Shown: one piece after another, positions 1 to 13,237 of the stretch
Numbering within the stretch: position 1 is the first letter of the stretch
Layout of the letters: each line of letters begins with the position of its first letter
Assembly (NCBI GenBank): GCA_946699065.1
Contig: CAMPDV010000198.1
Coordinates: 372,001-436,000, forward strand
DNA length: 64,000 nucleotides
Direction: 5' to 3'
Source of the DNA: Loxodes magnus
Taxonomy: Eukaryota; Ciliophora; Karyorelictea; Loxodida; Loxodidae
Notes under the pieces: generated by a model
Told to the model about the DNA's origin: nothing
Seen by the model: only the letters and a program-made list of their open reading frames with translations
Databases searched by the model: none
Program-made: the position numbers and the translations under genes

Positions 1-3000
1 TAAATCAAACAACTCCTTCATGAGAGCAAAATTAATTTCCATGTCCAGTAAATTTATTAAAATCAAATAAATAGGACTGAGAAAGGCCTTTACTACCATC
101 AAATAATAAAACTGCTTCGCTGTCTTTTATAAAGCATGACACTTTTTTATTTTTTTTCTGTTCAGGAATCTTCTGAGAAAACTTGCTTCATGCATTAGTA
201 TACAAGTCATACATATACACTTATGTCGAAATTTGATCTTCTTTCCCTCCAAATGTAAACACAAAATCATGCGCATAGCTACAAGCCGCTTTGTAAATAT
301 TCATAGGATGCTTCTCAATTTCTATCTATTTATAGTTAGAAAGGCTAATTCTCTCGCAACTATTAAGCTAAACTAATTGATCAGTGGGTTATCTGCCTCC
401 TATTACAAAAATAATAGACTTATTATCATAAGCTAACTAAGCTGAGCTTCTTGGGTTAATTAAGTTATGTATTTTAGAATTTTCTTTAGTGATATGAATG
501 AAATTATTACAATAGTTGTCTATATAACCTCCTACTAGGATCATTTCATTATCATCTATACATTCAATTTAACTTCAGTTCGCAATGATGCTTCTTATCT
601 TAAGATTAGTATTAGAGTACTGTTAAGTATCTAAATCATATGATCTTGATTCATTAGAATTGTACTTTATTATCGAATAACTTCGAATTTCATTGCTTTT
701 GTGACTTCTGGTTTTTATAAAGTCTTGGAAATTTCCGTGTTAGTTCATATTTATTTTGGGTTTTTGAGTTTATGCTACTAGCATTTAATACCTATTATAA
801 TCGAATTCTGATGCGTTACTTTAATTAAATCTGAAGCTTCTATTAAACGCACTTTTTGGTCTGAAGCTATTTCTGCTGACATTCTTTTCAATTTAGTTCC
901 TTCTTTCAGGAGACGCTCTAATGCTTAAAGGATATTTCCTTGAAGTTTTGTTTCCTTGTGAAGGAAAATTGAGACTTTTTCTAAACAAAATTGTTGCTTA
1001 TTCTTTATCATTTTGGCTTATTTAAGGTATTTATAATCTCAATTTAAGGGCTTAATTATAAGCCTCCAATTCTGTCATTTTGCTTTCTAACTCTTTATTC
1101 TGTGAATTTTACTAATTTATAATGTTCACAAACTCCTTGTTTTCATCTTCTAAAAGCTGAATTTTTTTCAATTAGTTGTTTTCTTAAGATTAAACATGCT
1201 TACTATTAGGTAAATTTGCCAAATTAGGCTTAACTTATAAACTTCTTTCAGAGGCAACATTCTTTAATATAAAGGCTCTCTTTTCTTCCTCTTGCTTAGA
1301 CTTAACTTAGTTTGACATTTGAACTATTTCATTCTTTTTTTCTTCTTTTGGCTGAATTTGGTTAATATTCTAGCTTTTCAGCTACTCAATAGCTGTAGGA
1401 TTATTTTAACGTGGTTAGAGTTAGTAGCTTTCAATTTCCTAAGTATGCTTTTTTTCCATCTCTGCAATTTACTTGATATAATTCTAAATACTAGCTTTTA
1501 GTTCTTTAATAAGTGATTCTTTACTCTATAAGTCATTTGTCTATTTTTCTATACTTTTAGCGTAATTTTAATTTTGCTTCTTTAGATCTTACATTTAGTC
1601 TAAAAGATTATTCAAATCATTTCCGCTTAGCTTAAGTTTTTCTTCTAGCATCTTAGTTTGCTTCTATAAGGAATTATTTTCTTTAGTGACTGTCTAATTG
1701 CAGTACTTTAGCATATTTATTTCTTATTTCTCAAACTAGATATCCAGTATTTTATCTTCCAACTACTTGCATCTTTCCTCTTTTTACTTTAGCTGGTTTA
1801 ATTACTTTTAGTTTATTTCTTAGAAATTTTTGATGGTTTCTTCAAGGTGAGTTGTATTCTATATGAAGGATTATTTCTATTTCTCAAAGTTTTAGACTAT
1901 CTTACTCAGTTTTTACTCTTCTTCCTCTTTTATAAGTTTCACTAAGTTGTTCTCTTTTTTTTAACTCTTTTCGTTACTCTTTTTACCTTCTTATTTTTCT
2001 TTATTTTTCTACTAATTTTCTTCTTTACTCTGTTACTTAGATTCTTTTTTCTGTTCCTGTTTTTATTCCTGTTCCTGTTGTTCTTTTTCATTTTGGATTA
2101 GAACATAATATTAATTATCATCTGTTGCTTGAACTTCTTTGTCTATTTTAGTTATACCATCAATCATGTTCTCTTCTAGTCTCTCTTTACTCTTTTCTTC
2201 TAGTTATTCCTATAACTTTTAGTTCTAGATTTTCTCTTAGTTGAGTAGCTCCTTTAGTTAGTTATTTTCTTATATCAAGATCTCATTTTTCTTGACTAGT
2301 TCTTATATATTTGCTGCCTTCATATTGATTTCTGTCTCACATGTTTGGATTTTATTTTTAAGCATTTAAATCAAACTGCTTTCTTTGCTCAATTCCTCTA
2401 AAACTTTATTCCTGAAGCTTTCTTTTATCTCAGCTATATCTATTAAAGAAAGCTCCACTACGACATTATAATCAATAGTTTTTTCATCTTGGTTTACTTT
2501 ATTAACTAACTGCTCTATTTATGTTACCTACTTTTCTGTATTCTAAGCTACTAACTAGTTAACCATGTTTATTGAGTCAACCTAAGAGGCAAATATACTA
2601 GAAGTCTACTCTAGTTTATTACTCTTGGCTCAAATTTCTTAGTCTAAGTTAATTAAAAACTAGTCACTGATTGCTTCTATATATTGCTTAAAGTTATGAT
2701 TATAAGTATTTAAGTACTACCTGAAATGGTTCTAGGTTTCGTAAAAGCTCGTCATCTAACATTTTAGTTTCATAAGTTTAGACTGGCATCTTACTTTTAT
2801 CTACTCTAAATTGTCTATATCATTCTGAAATTTCTCCTTTAGTTAGATTTTGTTACTTTCTTAGTAGATCACCTATTAGACTTTCTTAGAATGAAGACTT
2901 ATTTCCTATTAAGGAGTACTCTTAGCTTCTTCACTTAGTATAGTACTATTTGAGCTTTTGCTAGGAGTTGCTGTATTTGCTTATGATTGATTAGCTTTAG

Positions 3001-3610
3001 TCTGTTCTTCTTTTTTGGTTCTAGTACTGTTTACTTTTTAATTTTCCTGGCTTTAACTAGCTCCTGATTTTTCAATTACAGCCTACGCTTTCTCTTAAAA
3101 CTCTGAAATCTTAAGGTTTTGAGTAGAACTAGATGATTTTATCCTTCTAGACTACTGCTTTTGCTCTTGAATTTGGCCTTCTTATTAATTAGTCTAAGCC
3201 TGTGCTCTAGGCTATTACTTTGGCTCTAAGATAGTAAAACTTTAATCTGCGTTTTATATCTCTGATTAGTTAGGCTGAATTAAAAAATAAGGAGAGGAAG
3301 CCTAAGAATTATTAACAGCTTGCTATATATAAGTGTTCATAAAGTTAGTTATAGGTTTGAGATTAAACACTATATCTTCCTCTTGCTCTTCTGAATTTTT
3401 AGCTTCTAAAGATTATTTAGTTGAAAGCTTAACCGCACTACCATTATAACCCTTTCCAACGCACTGCAGTTTTCCGCTGCTTTTACTCTTTATCATTTTT
3501 TTCCTGTCAGGCTTCACTTATATAATTAAACTGGCTATGGAACTATTTTAGACATTTCCTTGTCTTAAAGAAGTCCTACTCTTAGATTTTTTTCTCAAAG
3601 TAGTTTTCAT
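1..3610 (-). CDS. Coiled-coil protein with C-terminal kelch repeats (partial, C-terminus off the left edge)
   Basis: One uninterrupted frame of 1203 codons runs from ATG at 3610 to the window edge with no TGA used as stop, reading TAA/TAG as Gln. Residues 1 to about 260 are Lys/Ser/Gln-rich and look disordered. Residues about 300-950 are dominated by Glu, Lys, Gln, Leu and Asn in long helical stretches, as in a coiled coil. Kelch-type blades follow, recognised by di-glycine strands: MILVGGY near residue 1023, IIFVIGGR near 1071 and FVFTFGGK near 1113. Kelch propellers bind protein partners, and coiled-coil/kelch proteins are often cytoskeletal or cortical scaffolds; this protein's partner is unknown. 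The propeller is incomplete here, so further blades lie outside. The in-frame TGA at the extreme left edge is read as Trp. No intron is needed to keep the frame. Confidence 0.75.
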
Positions 3611-4196
3611 GTATATTTTATATAAAAAGCGTCAAACGCTAAAAGCAGATAAATGGAAGAATTTCCCCTTTTTTAACTCTGTCTATTTAGTACCACCAGG
3701 TGAACATTTTTTGGAGTTAGATTGCACCTTTTAACTTGTTAGAGTGTACCTAATAAAAGGTACCTAGTTAACCTATTTCTTAGCTTCATGCTTTATGTTT
3801 CCCTTTAAACGTCTTTCAATATTTCTCTTTATAGTCTTACATATTAAGGAGTTAGAGAATACTAGCAAAGGCAGACTTATTAATAGTCTTACTTCTAAAG
3901 AAGTGCTAATGAGATTAACTATAATAGGTAACTAAAAGTAGCAGCTTGATGATAGAAACTACTAGCACAGGCTGATTGTTAATCTTAGGTAGTCAGATGA
4001 AGAGTATAGAAGCTTTATGTTACTAACATTATTTGTTAGCTTAAAGAAGATTAAAATACTGCTTGTATTATAAAAAAAAAACGGGGTAAAGGCAGTATAA
4101 CTACCCTCTTAATAGTGCAATATTTAAAGCGCGTTATCATATTAACAGTATATATAATCACTAGTATTATTAGCTATTGTATTAGTAATATTTGCT
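3611..4196. other. Intergenic spacer between divergent genes
   Basis: A+T-rich spacer between the kelch gene start and the possible gene starting at 4197. It contains short A or T runs and one small G-rich patch near 4083. No conserved motif, RNA gene or repeat was recognised; it presumably holds the promoter of the kelch gene. Confidence 0.4.
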
Positions 4197-5915
4197 ATGG
4201 ACTTTATAAGATTATCTTAGGCTTATAAAGTAGAACTGATAATGTTATAACAGTAAAAGACTAAGAAGATAAAAATTGGATTTGAATGAAACTAACGAAG
4301 CTTTTAGGATCAAATGAGACAATGGTATTTAAGTTTGGAGCTAGAAGAAGTAGAATAGAATTGTGACTTCATTATGAGGAACGTAAAGTATAACTCTAAT
4401 CATTGACTGAGGTACATTACAAGCATATTAATAAGTCTATCATCTGACTCTTTACATATAATAAGTAATGAAATGAGATAATATTTGTAATCTATATTAT
4501 AATAGAGATCTTTAATTGATATATTTGCTTTCTGTAAAGATAGGTAATAAGATATGGGATTATTTAGCTAAGATAGGATTAGGTTATGTAATTTAGTTAT
4601 TCGAGTATGAAATTAATATGAGGAGCTTGATGTTTGAGGATATGTTATTAAGAAGGTATTAGGGTATGAAGGGTTAGATTGTACTAATAACTTTATAACG
4701 CTCTGATTATTCTTATTTTAGATATTGAAAGAACCTAGTGCTTAGAAATGGAGAAAATGAGTAACGCTAATACTACTTTTAGTAAAATCCGATTAAAGAA
4801 CTGATTTTGCTGTGGATAAAACTAAGTGAAGCCTTTAATTAGATAGATAGTTTGTGGTCATATTAGTCGCATAATTAAAACGGTTGGTTCATTTTACTTG
4901 CTATCACTATTCAAGTCGCTTACTTGGAAAAATGTTAAGCAATCACTATAAATATCTAGCCAATGATTTCCGAACAAGTCCTTTAGTGTTAAACTTTGTA
5001 AGGATTATAAGATAAAATAAGAACTAAGTCAGTTTATAAAGAGTAGGTAGAAGACAAAGATAGGCCTTTATATATCAATTTTAACTTTAAGAGGGATATT
5101 ATAAAAGAGCTATAGATTGAATAGCTTCAGAGCTTAAGTCGAATAAGAAATGTATAGTGATAAGAAACTAGATTGGATAAAGAGGCTTTTATGCTAACTG
5201 TAAAAATCAAACTTTTAGTTTGGAGAGCAAAATTAAGAAAATTTTACGATGGAAATGCTAGAGATTAAAAAGGAAAGAGTTGCTTAATGATGGTAAATCG
5301 ATATTTCTATGCAAAGAAACTGTAGAATATTTAAGAACTTTCTAATTATTGGAAAGAGTGAAATTAATGGAGATTTCAATATTATTCTAGAAGGCTTTGG
5401 AAGATCGCGCTAAGAGGTACAAGAGAGTAAAATAGCAGTAAATTGGTTAATGATTATTATACCTTAATTTCGAAGGATATGTAAAGATACTCTGTATAAT
5501 TTTAAGCAAGTATAAAGAATTTTAGAAAGCAACTAGAAATAAAAAAATCAACGACGCTAACAGAATTGCCCATTATGAAGTTGATGACTTAATGGTCAAA
5601 CCAGATTAGAATAAGAGAATTTGAAAAATTAACGTTGGATAGGTTTTTTAATACTTAATAGGATCAAGTAAGATTTAAGCAAAATATAGCAAAGCATAAC
5701 TACTACTGTAGAAGATTAAGAAAAGTGAAAAAGAAAAAAAAGGTTTTAAATAATAAGAAACTTAAGTTAGATATAGAGTAAGGGATATTTATATGATGCT
5801 TAACCATACAGAAAACTATATAGATGCTTTAAAAATGACTTTAATTATTATAAGATAGACACTGAAAATAACTTTTATATGTGAGAGTTATATTCACCTG
5901 ACATTATATAAATGA
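4197..5915 (+). CDS. Possible unknown protein, 572 aa
   Basis: A single frame from ATG 4197 to TGA 5913-5915 gives a mixed-composition, Lys/Arg/Tyr-rich protein with TAA/TAG as Gln and about nine internal TGA as Trp. Guanine is modestly enriched at first codon positions (about 26, 20 and 17 percent over a sampled part), which mildly supports coding. I recognise no domain. The stop lies 66 bp from the convergent stop of the CCDC180-like gene, a plausible spacing. Because frames stay open by chance in this code, the call rests only on composition; another ATG at 4239 is equally possible as the start. A degenerate gene or non-coding sequence is a real alternative. Confidence 0.33.
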
Positions 5916-5981
5916 TTGATATTAGAAGTATGCTGATCAAATGTGAACGTAAAGTCATAATTTTTATGTTAATACTATTTA

Positions 5982-8900
5982 TCAAATTGTTTTCTCCGTC
6001 TTGAACTTATTAGATGTGCCAGTAAAATGAGTAAACCATTTCTCTTCTTCTGTCATAAGTAATTCACAGAATTCGCTTAGTCTTTTCTTTTCATTCGTAA
6101 AAACTTCCTTGAAGCTACTATACATTTTATTTCTTTCAGAAATCACCATTTTTTAAGCATTCATTTTATAACCGGATATATCTTTAGACTTGTTTAGATC
6201 TTGTTGATCATGAACTTCTTCTTTATGTTATTTTCCTCCTTTTTATTACTATTTTTTTGGCTCTATCACTTCTTATTAAATGGCTTAATCCTCTTTTTAC
6301 TAAATAACTAAAAATTCAAGTCCAGGCCATGCTTTCTTATATCCTCTTGCTCCGACAGCAGCATTTTCTTTACCCGTTAATTTTTTTCTTAAAAGTCTCT
6401 TGATGTTTGTTCGCTTTTGCTCAACTGCTTCATCTCCTGGTAAGAAGATAAAATTAGCTTTTATTAAAAGAACATCAAAAATGGCAATAAAAACCTCGGA
6501 GTTGCTTGTTAACTGCCTGAAGAATTTCATCGCTAAATCATCCCAAATTTATAGTAAATCTCCTTTATATTTTTTAAGCTTTTCCATTCATATATCATGT
6601 CTTTAATTTTCGTCTAGGATTAGGTCTTCTAACTCCTAGCGGCATGCTGGGTTTGATAAATTAGGTCTTAACTTTCTCTTCTGAACTTCAATCTTTTACT
6701 GGGTTTGCTTAGTCTCTTATAAGAGTTTTTCTTCAAGCAGCTAAATCTTTTAGTACACTTCATTCTGAGTTTTTTCGTTCAACTGTTGAAATATTCTTAT
6801 AGGTATATCTGACGATTACTCTATTAAGCTTTCACAAGCAGCTCTGAGTTCCTTTAATGAGTTTAGCCTGAAATTTTCAGCTTATTTCTGCATATGCTCC
6901 AAATAAGCAGTCATAAACTCTGGAAATACCTTTCCTGTGTATAACTTCTAGCATTCTTCTTTTGATTGCTTTTCTATCAGATTGACAGCATCCGTGAATT
7001 TCAGCTAGTTCTGATTTATTCCCAAGACTCCTAAACTTTCTTATAAAGAAAGTAGCATTTCTTGTGGGTTTTACTCAGGTTATATCTTAACTTTTTCTTC
7101 TTCATAACTAAAAAGTTCTGGCTTTTAAGGATCTTCCACAAATCCATTCAAATGAACGCCGAATTTATAAGAACACCAGAAGAAGCTTTGGAGTAATTTT
7201 CTAGTTTATGGTCCATCGGTTTTCTTAAGCTACTCGTATATTTATAAAATCCCTTTTTAAGCAGCTTCGCATTTACTCATTTCCGCTCTTAATTTCTCTT
7301 AAGCTCCTCTTCTGGGAGCACCATACTTTTTTCCAAGACCTTCGCGTGCAGCTAGATCTTCTAAAGCTTTTCCATATTGTTTTTCAAATTCAGTATATGG
7401 GTATTGTTTCCTTTAAAGCAGATCTTTCTGAACCTTCTAATAAATTTCCTGTCTTTTCGCTGAATCTTAATCAAGCTCTTTATTTACTTCACTCATCATT
7501 TCTCTGTACCATTCAATTTCAGACTAAGAATAGTTACCTCCTCCTTCAATCAAAGGACATGCATTAAAAAAATCCTCATTCATCTTCAGTAGTTCTTCTA
7601 CACTTGCATTTTCAAACAGTTATTCCAATAAGTCTTTTAAAATTTCTCCTGTTGTTGTAAAAGCCTCTTTCACTTTTCTGTTTGCTCCTTAAAGTTAGGC
7701 CAAATTAACTGCTTATGTCAAAAACTCAGTTTGATCTTCTAGGACTTTTTCATATTCTATAATTGCTTTGTCTAACTAACTTTATAGTTGCTCGAACTGT
7801 GATTTTATTTAATCGTTTCGTTGGTATATAAATCTCATATGCCTCTCGTATTTTTATTTATGAGTCGCAATTTGAGAAGATCGTTCTTAGAATACTCCTA
7901 CTTCTAGTCTGCCTTTTCTTGGCCAATGAAGTCTTAACTTATCATCAAGCTCTACATATTAAGTGTCTTCCTTTTACCTGTCTTCTTCATTAGCGAATTT
8001 TAAAACTTCTTCTTCTTTATCGTTTCTATATAAAAATAGCTTTTTAAGTAATACCATTAAAAACTCTATTGCCATCTAATTGGTAAACAAGACATTGCTC
8101 TACAAGCATTCATTTCCATCTGGATCAATAGGGCTTACTTAATCCCTCTTTTTAGTACTAGGAGGAGGTGATGTTTCTAATTAGATTTACTCCTCTTCCT
8201 ATTTTTTCTATTTATCCTTATCTTCTTACTGTTATTACTATTTTGTAACTCTTCCTCCTTTTTTTTACTCTCCTGGTGTTGGAGGCTTTTTGGGTGGAGC
8301 TTTTGCTCCTTTTGTTTTCTTTTACTCAGCCTCCATTTTTTCTTATTCCTCTCTTTCTTTTGCAAGTTTTTCTTACTCTTCTTTTTCCTTCTGTCTTATT
8401 TCTCTTTCCTCTTCAGTCTCCAGTAGCTCATTACCAGTTGCTTCAAAAGACTGTTTGACATAATATTAAATGCACCCTTCTTTGAATTTCCATCTAGCAT
8501 ATTAGACAGCATTTTCTTCTTATTATTGCTCTTTTTCTTGCTCTGTTAGATTTTCGTAAAGATGGAAGCAAGGAGCTATTTTAACTTCTAGCTATAAAAA
8601 GACACTTTTAATTATTGTAGGATGCTTATTTATAAGCGCTATCATATCTGAGCAGCATTTCCTATACTCCTAAGCTATATCATCAAGTGTACCATAACAG
8701 TCTTGCAAGCATTCATTAAGCACTATATGCTAAACAGCCCTTCTCATCAGTTCAGTTTACTCCTATAGTTTCTATTCTAAATTATCAATCGTTTCATCAA
8801 GCTAATCCTATCTCACTGCTAAAGATAACTCTTAGTTCTATTACTCTTTTTGGTAGTTATCTCTATGCTAGTCCATTATTTCAGCTATCTTTAATAAGAA

Positions 8901-10223
8901 GTTGCTTATGTTTGTTAATGCTTCATGTGATTTCATATCTGTGAACTCGACATATTCAATACAGTCTGTAAGCAATTGTTTCGATTCTTCTTTTCTCTTA
9001 TTTACCAAGGGTTCAGATTCTTTTTTAAGTAGATCATCTAGGTCTGTAAATTACTCTGGAATCTTTGCTTAATAATGTTATAATTCAATTTTTAGTGTCT
9101 GGAACAGCTCTTAAACTTCCCCATCTATTCGTCTTTATAGTTCTACTATGTTTTGAATTTAAGAATCATAAATTTGCTAGCTTCTCTCATTCATTTCTCT
9201 GATCTTATCCGCTATTTACTCAGCATAAGCTTTAGAAAGCTTTGGTATTTCAATCTCATTAATTTGCTTATAGCAGTATAGCCTGTTTTCAAATATTTTT
9301 CGTTATTCTTCTTTCAGTTCATTTAAGCACTTTACTCTTTCAGCTGGATTTACATACTTAGAACTATTTAAAGTATCAGAGAATCTTCTCAACGCTGCAT
9401 TATGGTTGTCTGTTTTCCATTTGTCTTCTATTTCTCCCCATCTCTTTTTCCATTCTTCTGTCTATTCATATTCGCCCTATTTTATTTAATCTAAGACCTT
9501 ACCAACTCTTGTCATTTATGCTTCGTTGTCTTATTTATTTTCTTCTCTATGAGTCTCAAGAAGTTGAACAACCTCAGGTTCTAAAATAAAGGCAATATCT
9601 ATCAATTGTTCTCTTACATCATCTATGAGTTTTTCTCTTCTTTGAGCTCTTTATTTTTAGTAGTGGTATAACTTTTATATCAGGTCTTAAAATTCGTCGT
9701 TTCTCTTCTCAATATGAGACTCCACTAATTTCCATCCTGCTTTTATGAATTCTATTGGAATGCCAACCAAATCAAAAGTGTCTTAGCATTTTTTTTCTAG
9801 CTCTTAGTTACTTCCTGCTTGGAAGATTTTGAAAGCCTCTATACTTTCTACTTCCTTTTCGTCTATTTACTGAGAAAGTTCATCCTTTCTCTTCTGTAGA
9901 TTTTTTAAGACGTCTAGATGCCTTTCTCTCCTATTTTCCTTTTACTTCTTTATCATTTCTTTACCAGGCTCCGATATAACTGGCTGTTTATAATTTCCAA
10001 GTGCCTTTATAAGTCCTTTTTCATCTCTACGCTACTCCTTCATTTCTTACGCCAGCGTCATCGGTTTGGTTATTTCTCCTAACTTCTTCTTACTAGCAGT
10101 TGCTAAGTAATTAGTTCCAAACTATTTTTTTTCCTTCAGCAAAGACTTAGCCAGTTAGGAGCTTGCTTTATGGTGTTATTCAGATGCAGCTAAGATTTCC
10201 CTTTATTTGGAAGTTTTCTCCAT
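5982..10223 (-). CDS. CCDC180-like ciliary coiled-coil protein, 1413 aa
   Basis: ATG at 10223 and TGA at 5982-5984 enclose exactly 1414 codons in one frame without introns. The protein is almost entirely helical and rich in Glu, Lys, Gln and Leu. An N-terminal block (residues about 120-560, with VGIPIEFIKAGWKLVE near 145) and a C-terminal block (about 1170-1310, with FIAIFDVLLIKANFIFLPGD) resemble the two conserved blocks of CCDC180 (DUF4455 and DUF4456). A low-complexity Lys/Glu/Pro hinge sits near residues 600-690 and encodes glutamines with runs of TAA/TAG. Length fits the family, which runs to roughly 1,600 residues in animals. CCDC180 proteins belong to motile cilia, so an axonemal role is inferred. 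The family assignment is from memory of the fold and spacing, not a search; a different axonemal coiled coil is the main alternative. Confidence 0.68.
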
Positions 10224-10960
10224 TTTAAATAACGTTCAGCTTAAATGAAATTAAATACAATTAAAGTACCTTTAACTTATATCCTCCACTAACTTCCTTC
10301 ACTTACCTTTTTTTAACTCCTTTTACTGCTTTGATACAGTAAACTTAAGCTTTAATGATATGACAATAAGGGATATATAAGAGTAGGACTAGAGTGCATG
10401 TATCAGTAGTAAGCTTCTGCTATGCTTATATACTTCAGTAGCTTTCAGAACTTATATTTATCCTACTATGTCAAAGCTACTAATAGCCTTAGATTTAAAA
10501 ATAAAGGCTCTTTATAACTGAAGCCTTCAGATTAAAATGGTAGTTAGACTAACCCTTATATACTAATAGATACTCATAGCCAACTATACTAGCATGCTTA
10601 TCATACTAACCCTAACTAGCTTATCCTTATTACTTACTAGCTATCTCAATCCTTATAGACTGGATAAGAAACATGCTTCTGCTATTTATCACATGCTAAG
10701 CTATTTAATCTGCTTAGCTAGCTCTTTTTTATTACTCTAAACTAGCTTAAAATTACATAACCTCAACCTATTTATATCAAGCATAGGTATAAAACTAGGC
10801 TTATATAGGTATTTAAAGCTCCTTTTCTATAGTGAAGAACTATAATAGTAACAGTTTTGAAAACTTAGGGTAGGAAACTTAGAGATTAGCTAAGGAGTAT
10901 TCGTTTTGAAAACTTAGACTACTATAGATTAGAGGAGAAGCTTCAGTGTTATAATACCAT
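10224..10960. other. Spacer between divergent CCDC180-like and pyrophosphatase genes
   Basis: A 737-bp region lies between two divergent starts and should hold both promoters. It is rich in CTA/TAG/AGCT words and shows no coding periodicity that I can see. The only distinct structure is a duplicated 15-mer close to the pyrophosphatase start, listed separately. Confidence 0.45.
10854..10917 (+). promoter_or_regulatory. Duplicated GTTTTGAAAACTTAG motif upstream of the pyrophosphatase
   Basis: The 15-mer GTTTTGAAAACTTAG occurs at 10854-10868 and again at 10903-10917, a 49-bp spacing, with a partial match (GGAAACTTAGAG) between them. The second copy ends 43 bp before the start codon at 10961. 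The core TTTTGAAAA is nearly palindromic, so a dimeric factor could bind it. A regulatory role is inference only. Confidence 0.25.
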
Positions 10961-13237
10961 ATGATAGAGGAAGAAATAGTTAGTGCTTATATTATTTTTG
11001 CTTCTCTACTTGGAATTTGCTACGGACTTTTCAATTTCTGAATTGTGTCTTCTATTAAAGTCGAAGATCAACCTCCTGCTTATATGTCTCTTGGAGATCC
11101 TATGGATATAATAGAGGATAAGATTGTTATTGAGAAGTAGAAAGATGCTTAGGGAAATGAAGTGCTCGTTGAAAAAAAGGTTAAAGAACATCCTTCATGG
11201 TAAGCCATGATTCATCAAATGAAGTTCATAAGGAAGTAAGTGGCTGATGGAGCTAATTCCTTCTTAATGGAAGAGTATAAAATTCTGGTTGTCTTTTGTA
11301 TCTGCTTTTCGATTGTTATTGCAGTACTAGTAGAGGATAAATTAGGAGAAATTTGAACTGTTTTTTCGTTTTTACTAGGATGTGGTACTTCTATCTTAGC
11401 TGGGTGGATTGGCATGAAGGTAGCTGTTGCAGCTAATATTAAAACAGCTTATTCATGTATTGACAAAAATAACGGACTTGCAAATGGATTTGTTGCTGCT
11501 TTTAGAGCAGGTTGCACTCTAGGATTTTGCCTAGTAGCATTAGGACTTCTTAATCTATATATCTTAATAGAGTTATACAACTACTTAAGAGATCCAAATA
11601 CCACTGAAGATTATAGACACCTTTATGAGTGTATAGCTGGATATGGACTTGGTGGATCTACTATTGCAATGTTTGGAAGAGTTGGTGGAGGTATTTACAC
11701 TAAAGCTGCTGATGTAGGAGCAGATTTAGCTGGTAAAGTCGAAGCTGATCTTGATGAAGATGATCCTAAAAATCCAGCTACAATTGCAGATAATGTAGGT
11801 GATAATGTAGGAGATATTGCTGGAATGGGTAGCGATCTTTTTGGAAGTTTTGCTGAATCTTCATGTGCTGCGTTGATTATAGCTGCAACTTGTGTTTAGC
11901 TAAATCCAAACTGGGGGGCACTTCTATATCCATTAGAAATAACTGCCACTGGAATTTTAGCAAGCTTTGCTACTACATTTTTTGCTACCAACTGGATGAA
12001 AGTTGATTAGCCAGAAAAAATAGAAAAAACATTAAAGTATCAGCTTATCATCAGTACAGTTATTCTAACCCCCTTAATATACATCTTATCAGTACTAGCT
12101 CTACCAACGTCTTTTGACTTTGAACTATCCTCAAATGTTACACCTGAAGCATGCTTCTGGAGTGTAGCGATTGGATTATGGGCTGGATTAGCGATAGGAA
12201 TAGTAACAGAGTACTTCACTTCTCACTCTTACCAGCCTGTATAAGAGGTAGCAAATGCTTGCAGAGTTTCGACAGCTAGTAATATTATCTTCGGACTAGC
12301 TTTAGGATACCTATCTGTGATAATTCCTATTATCTGCTTAGCAGTTACTATCTTTGTTTCTTTTGAACTAGCAGGAATGTATGGAATTGCTCTAGCAGCT
12401 TTAGGAATGCTGTCAAATTTATGCATTGCACTAGCTATTGATGGCTATGGTCCAGTTAGTGATAATGCAGGTGGTATGGTTGAAATGACTAAATTAAAGA
12501 AGGAAGTTAGATAAAAGACAGATGCTTTGGATGCAGCAGGTAACACAACTGCTGCTATTGGAAAAGGCTTTGCAATCGGCTCTGCAGCTTTAGTATCTCT
12601 TGCTCTCTTTGGTGCGTTTATAACAAGATCAAGAATGGAAATTGTTAATATTCTTTCACCCTTAGAATTCTCAGGCTTATTAATAGGAGCTATGCTACCT
12701 TACGCATTCAGTGCTTTAACTATGAAATCAGTAGGAGAAGCAGCTAACTAAATGGTGGAAGAAGTTCGAAGACAGTTTAGATTAATAAGATCAGGCGAGA
12801 TGAAAGAGCCTGATCCTTAATTATGTGTAGCAATTTCTACAAAATCAGCACTGAAAGAAATGATTTTGCCTGGATTAATTGTCATGCTTTCTCCAATTGT
12901 TGTGGGATGGCTATTTGGTGCAAAAGCAGTAGCTGGATTACTAGCAGGTATACTAGTTTCGGGTGTTTAAATGGCGATTAGTATGGCAAATTCAGGTGGT
13001 GCTTGGGATAATGCTAAGAAATTCATAGAGAAAGAAGGAGTTGTCCTTAAATCAGATCCATCCTTTAAAGAAATAAAAAATGCTGCAGTAAACGGAGATA
13101 CTGTAGGAGATCCCTTTAAAGACACAAGTGGACCAAGCTTAAACATTCTAATTAAACTATCTGCAATTACTAGTCTCGTATTCGGAGGATTCTTTATAGG
13201 AGAGTTTGGAGGGATTCTTGTAGATTTTATTGAATGA
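10961..13237 (+). CDS. Membrane-bound proton-translocating pyrophosphatase, K+-dependent type, 758 aa
   Basis: Couples hydrolysis of pyrophosphate to proton pumping across vacuolar or acidocalcisome-type membranes. The frame runs from ATG 10961 to TGA 13235 with no intron and shows the family's core: [11 protein letters not shown] followed by [15 protein letters not shown] (substrate and Mg2+ site), [23 protein letters not shown] and [12 protein letters not shown] near the C-terminus. Alanine in GNTTAA marks the K+-dependent class; K+-independent enzymes have Lys there. About 15 hydrophobic helices and the length match the family. It is the best local proof of the code: NFWIV and GEIWTV use TGA as Trp, and CVQLNP, SYQPVQEV and VRQKTD use TAG or TAA as Gln. 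The true stop is TGA after DFIE. The first 90 residues before the conserved core are specific to this protein. Confidence 0.96.

Noticed and set aside
7346..8458. Short plus-strand frames within 7346-8458
   Set aside because: Antisense to the CCDC180-like gene.
11414..13237. Pyrophosphatase as several broken fragments or a pseudogene
   Set aside because: The fragments exist only under the standard code; with TAA/TAG as Gln and TGA as Trp there is one intact 758-residue protein.
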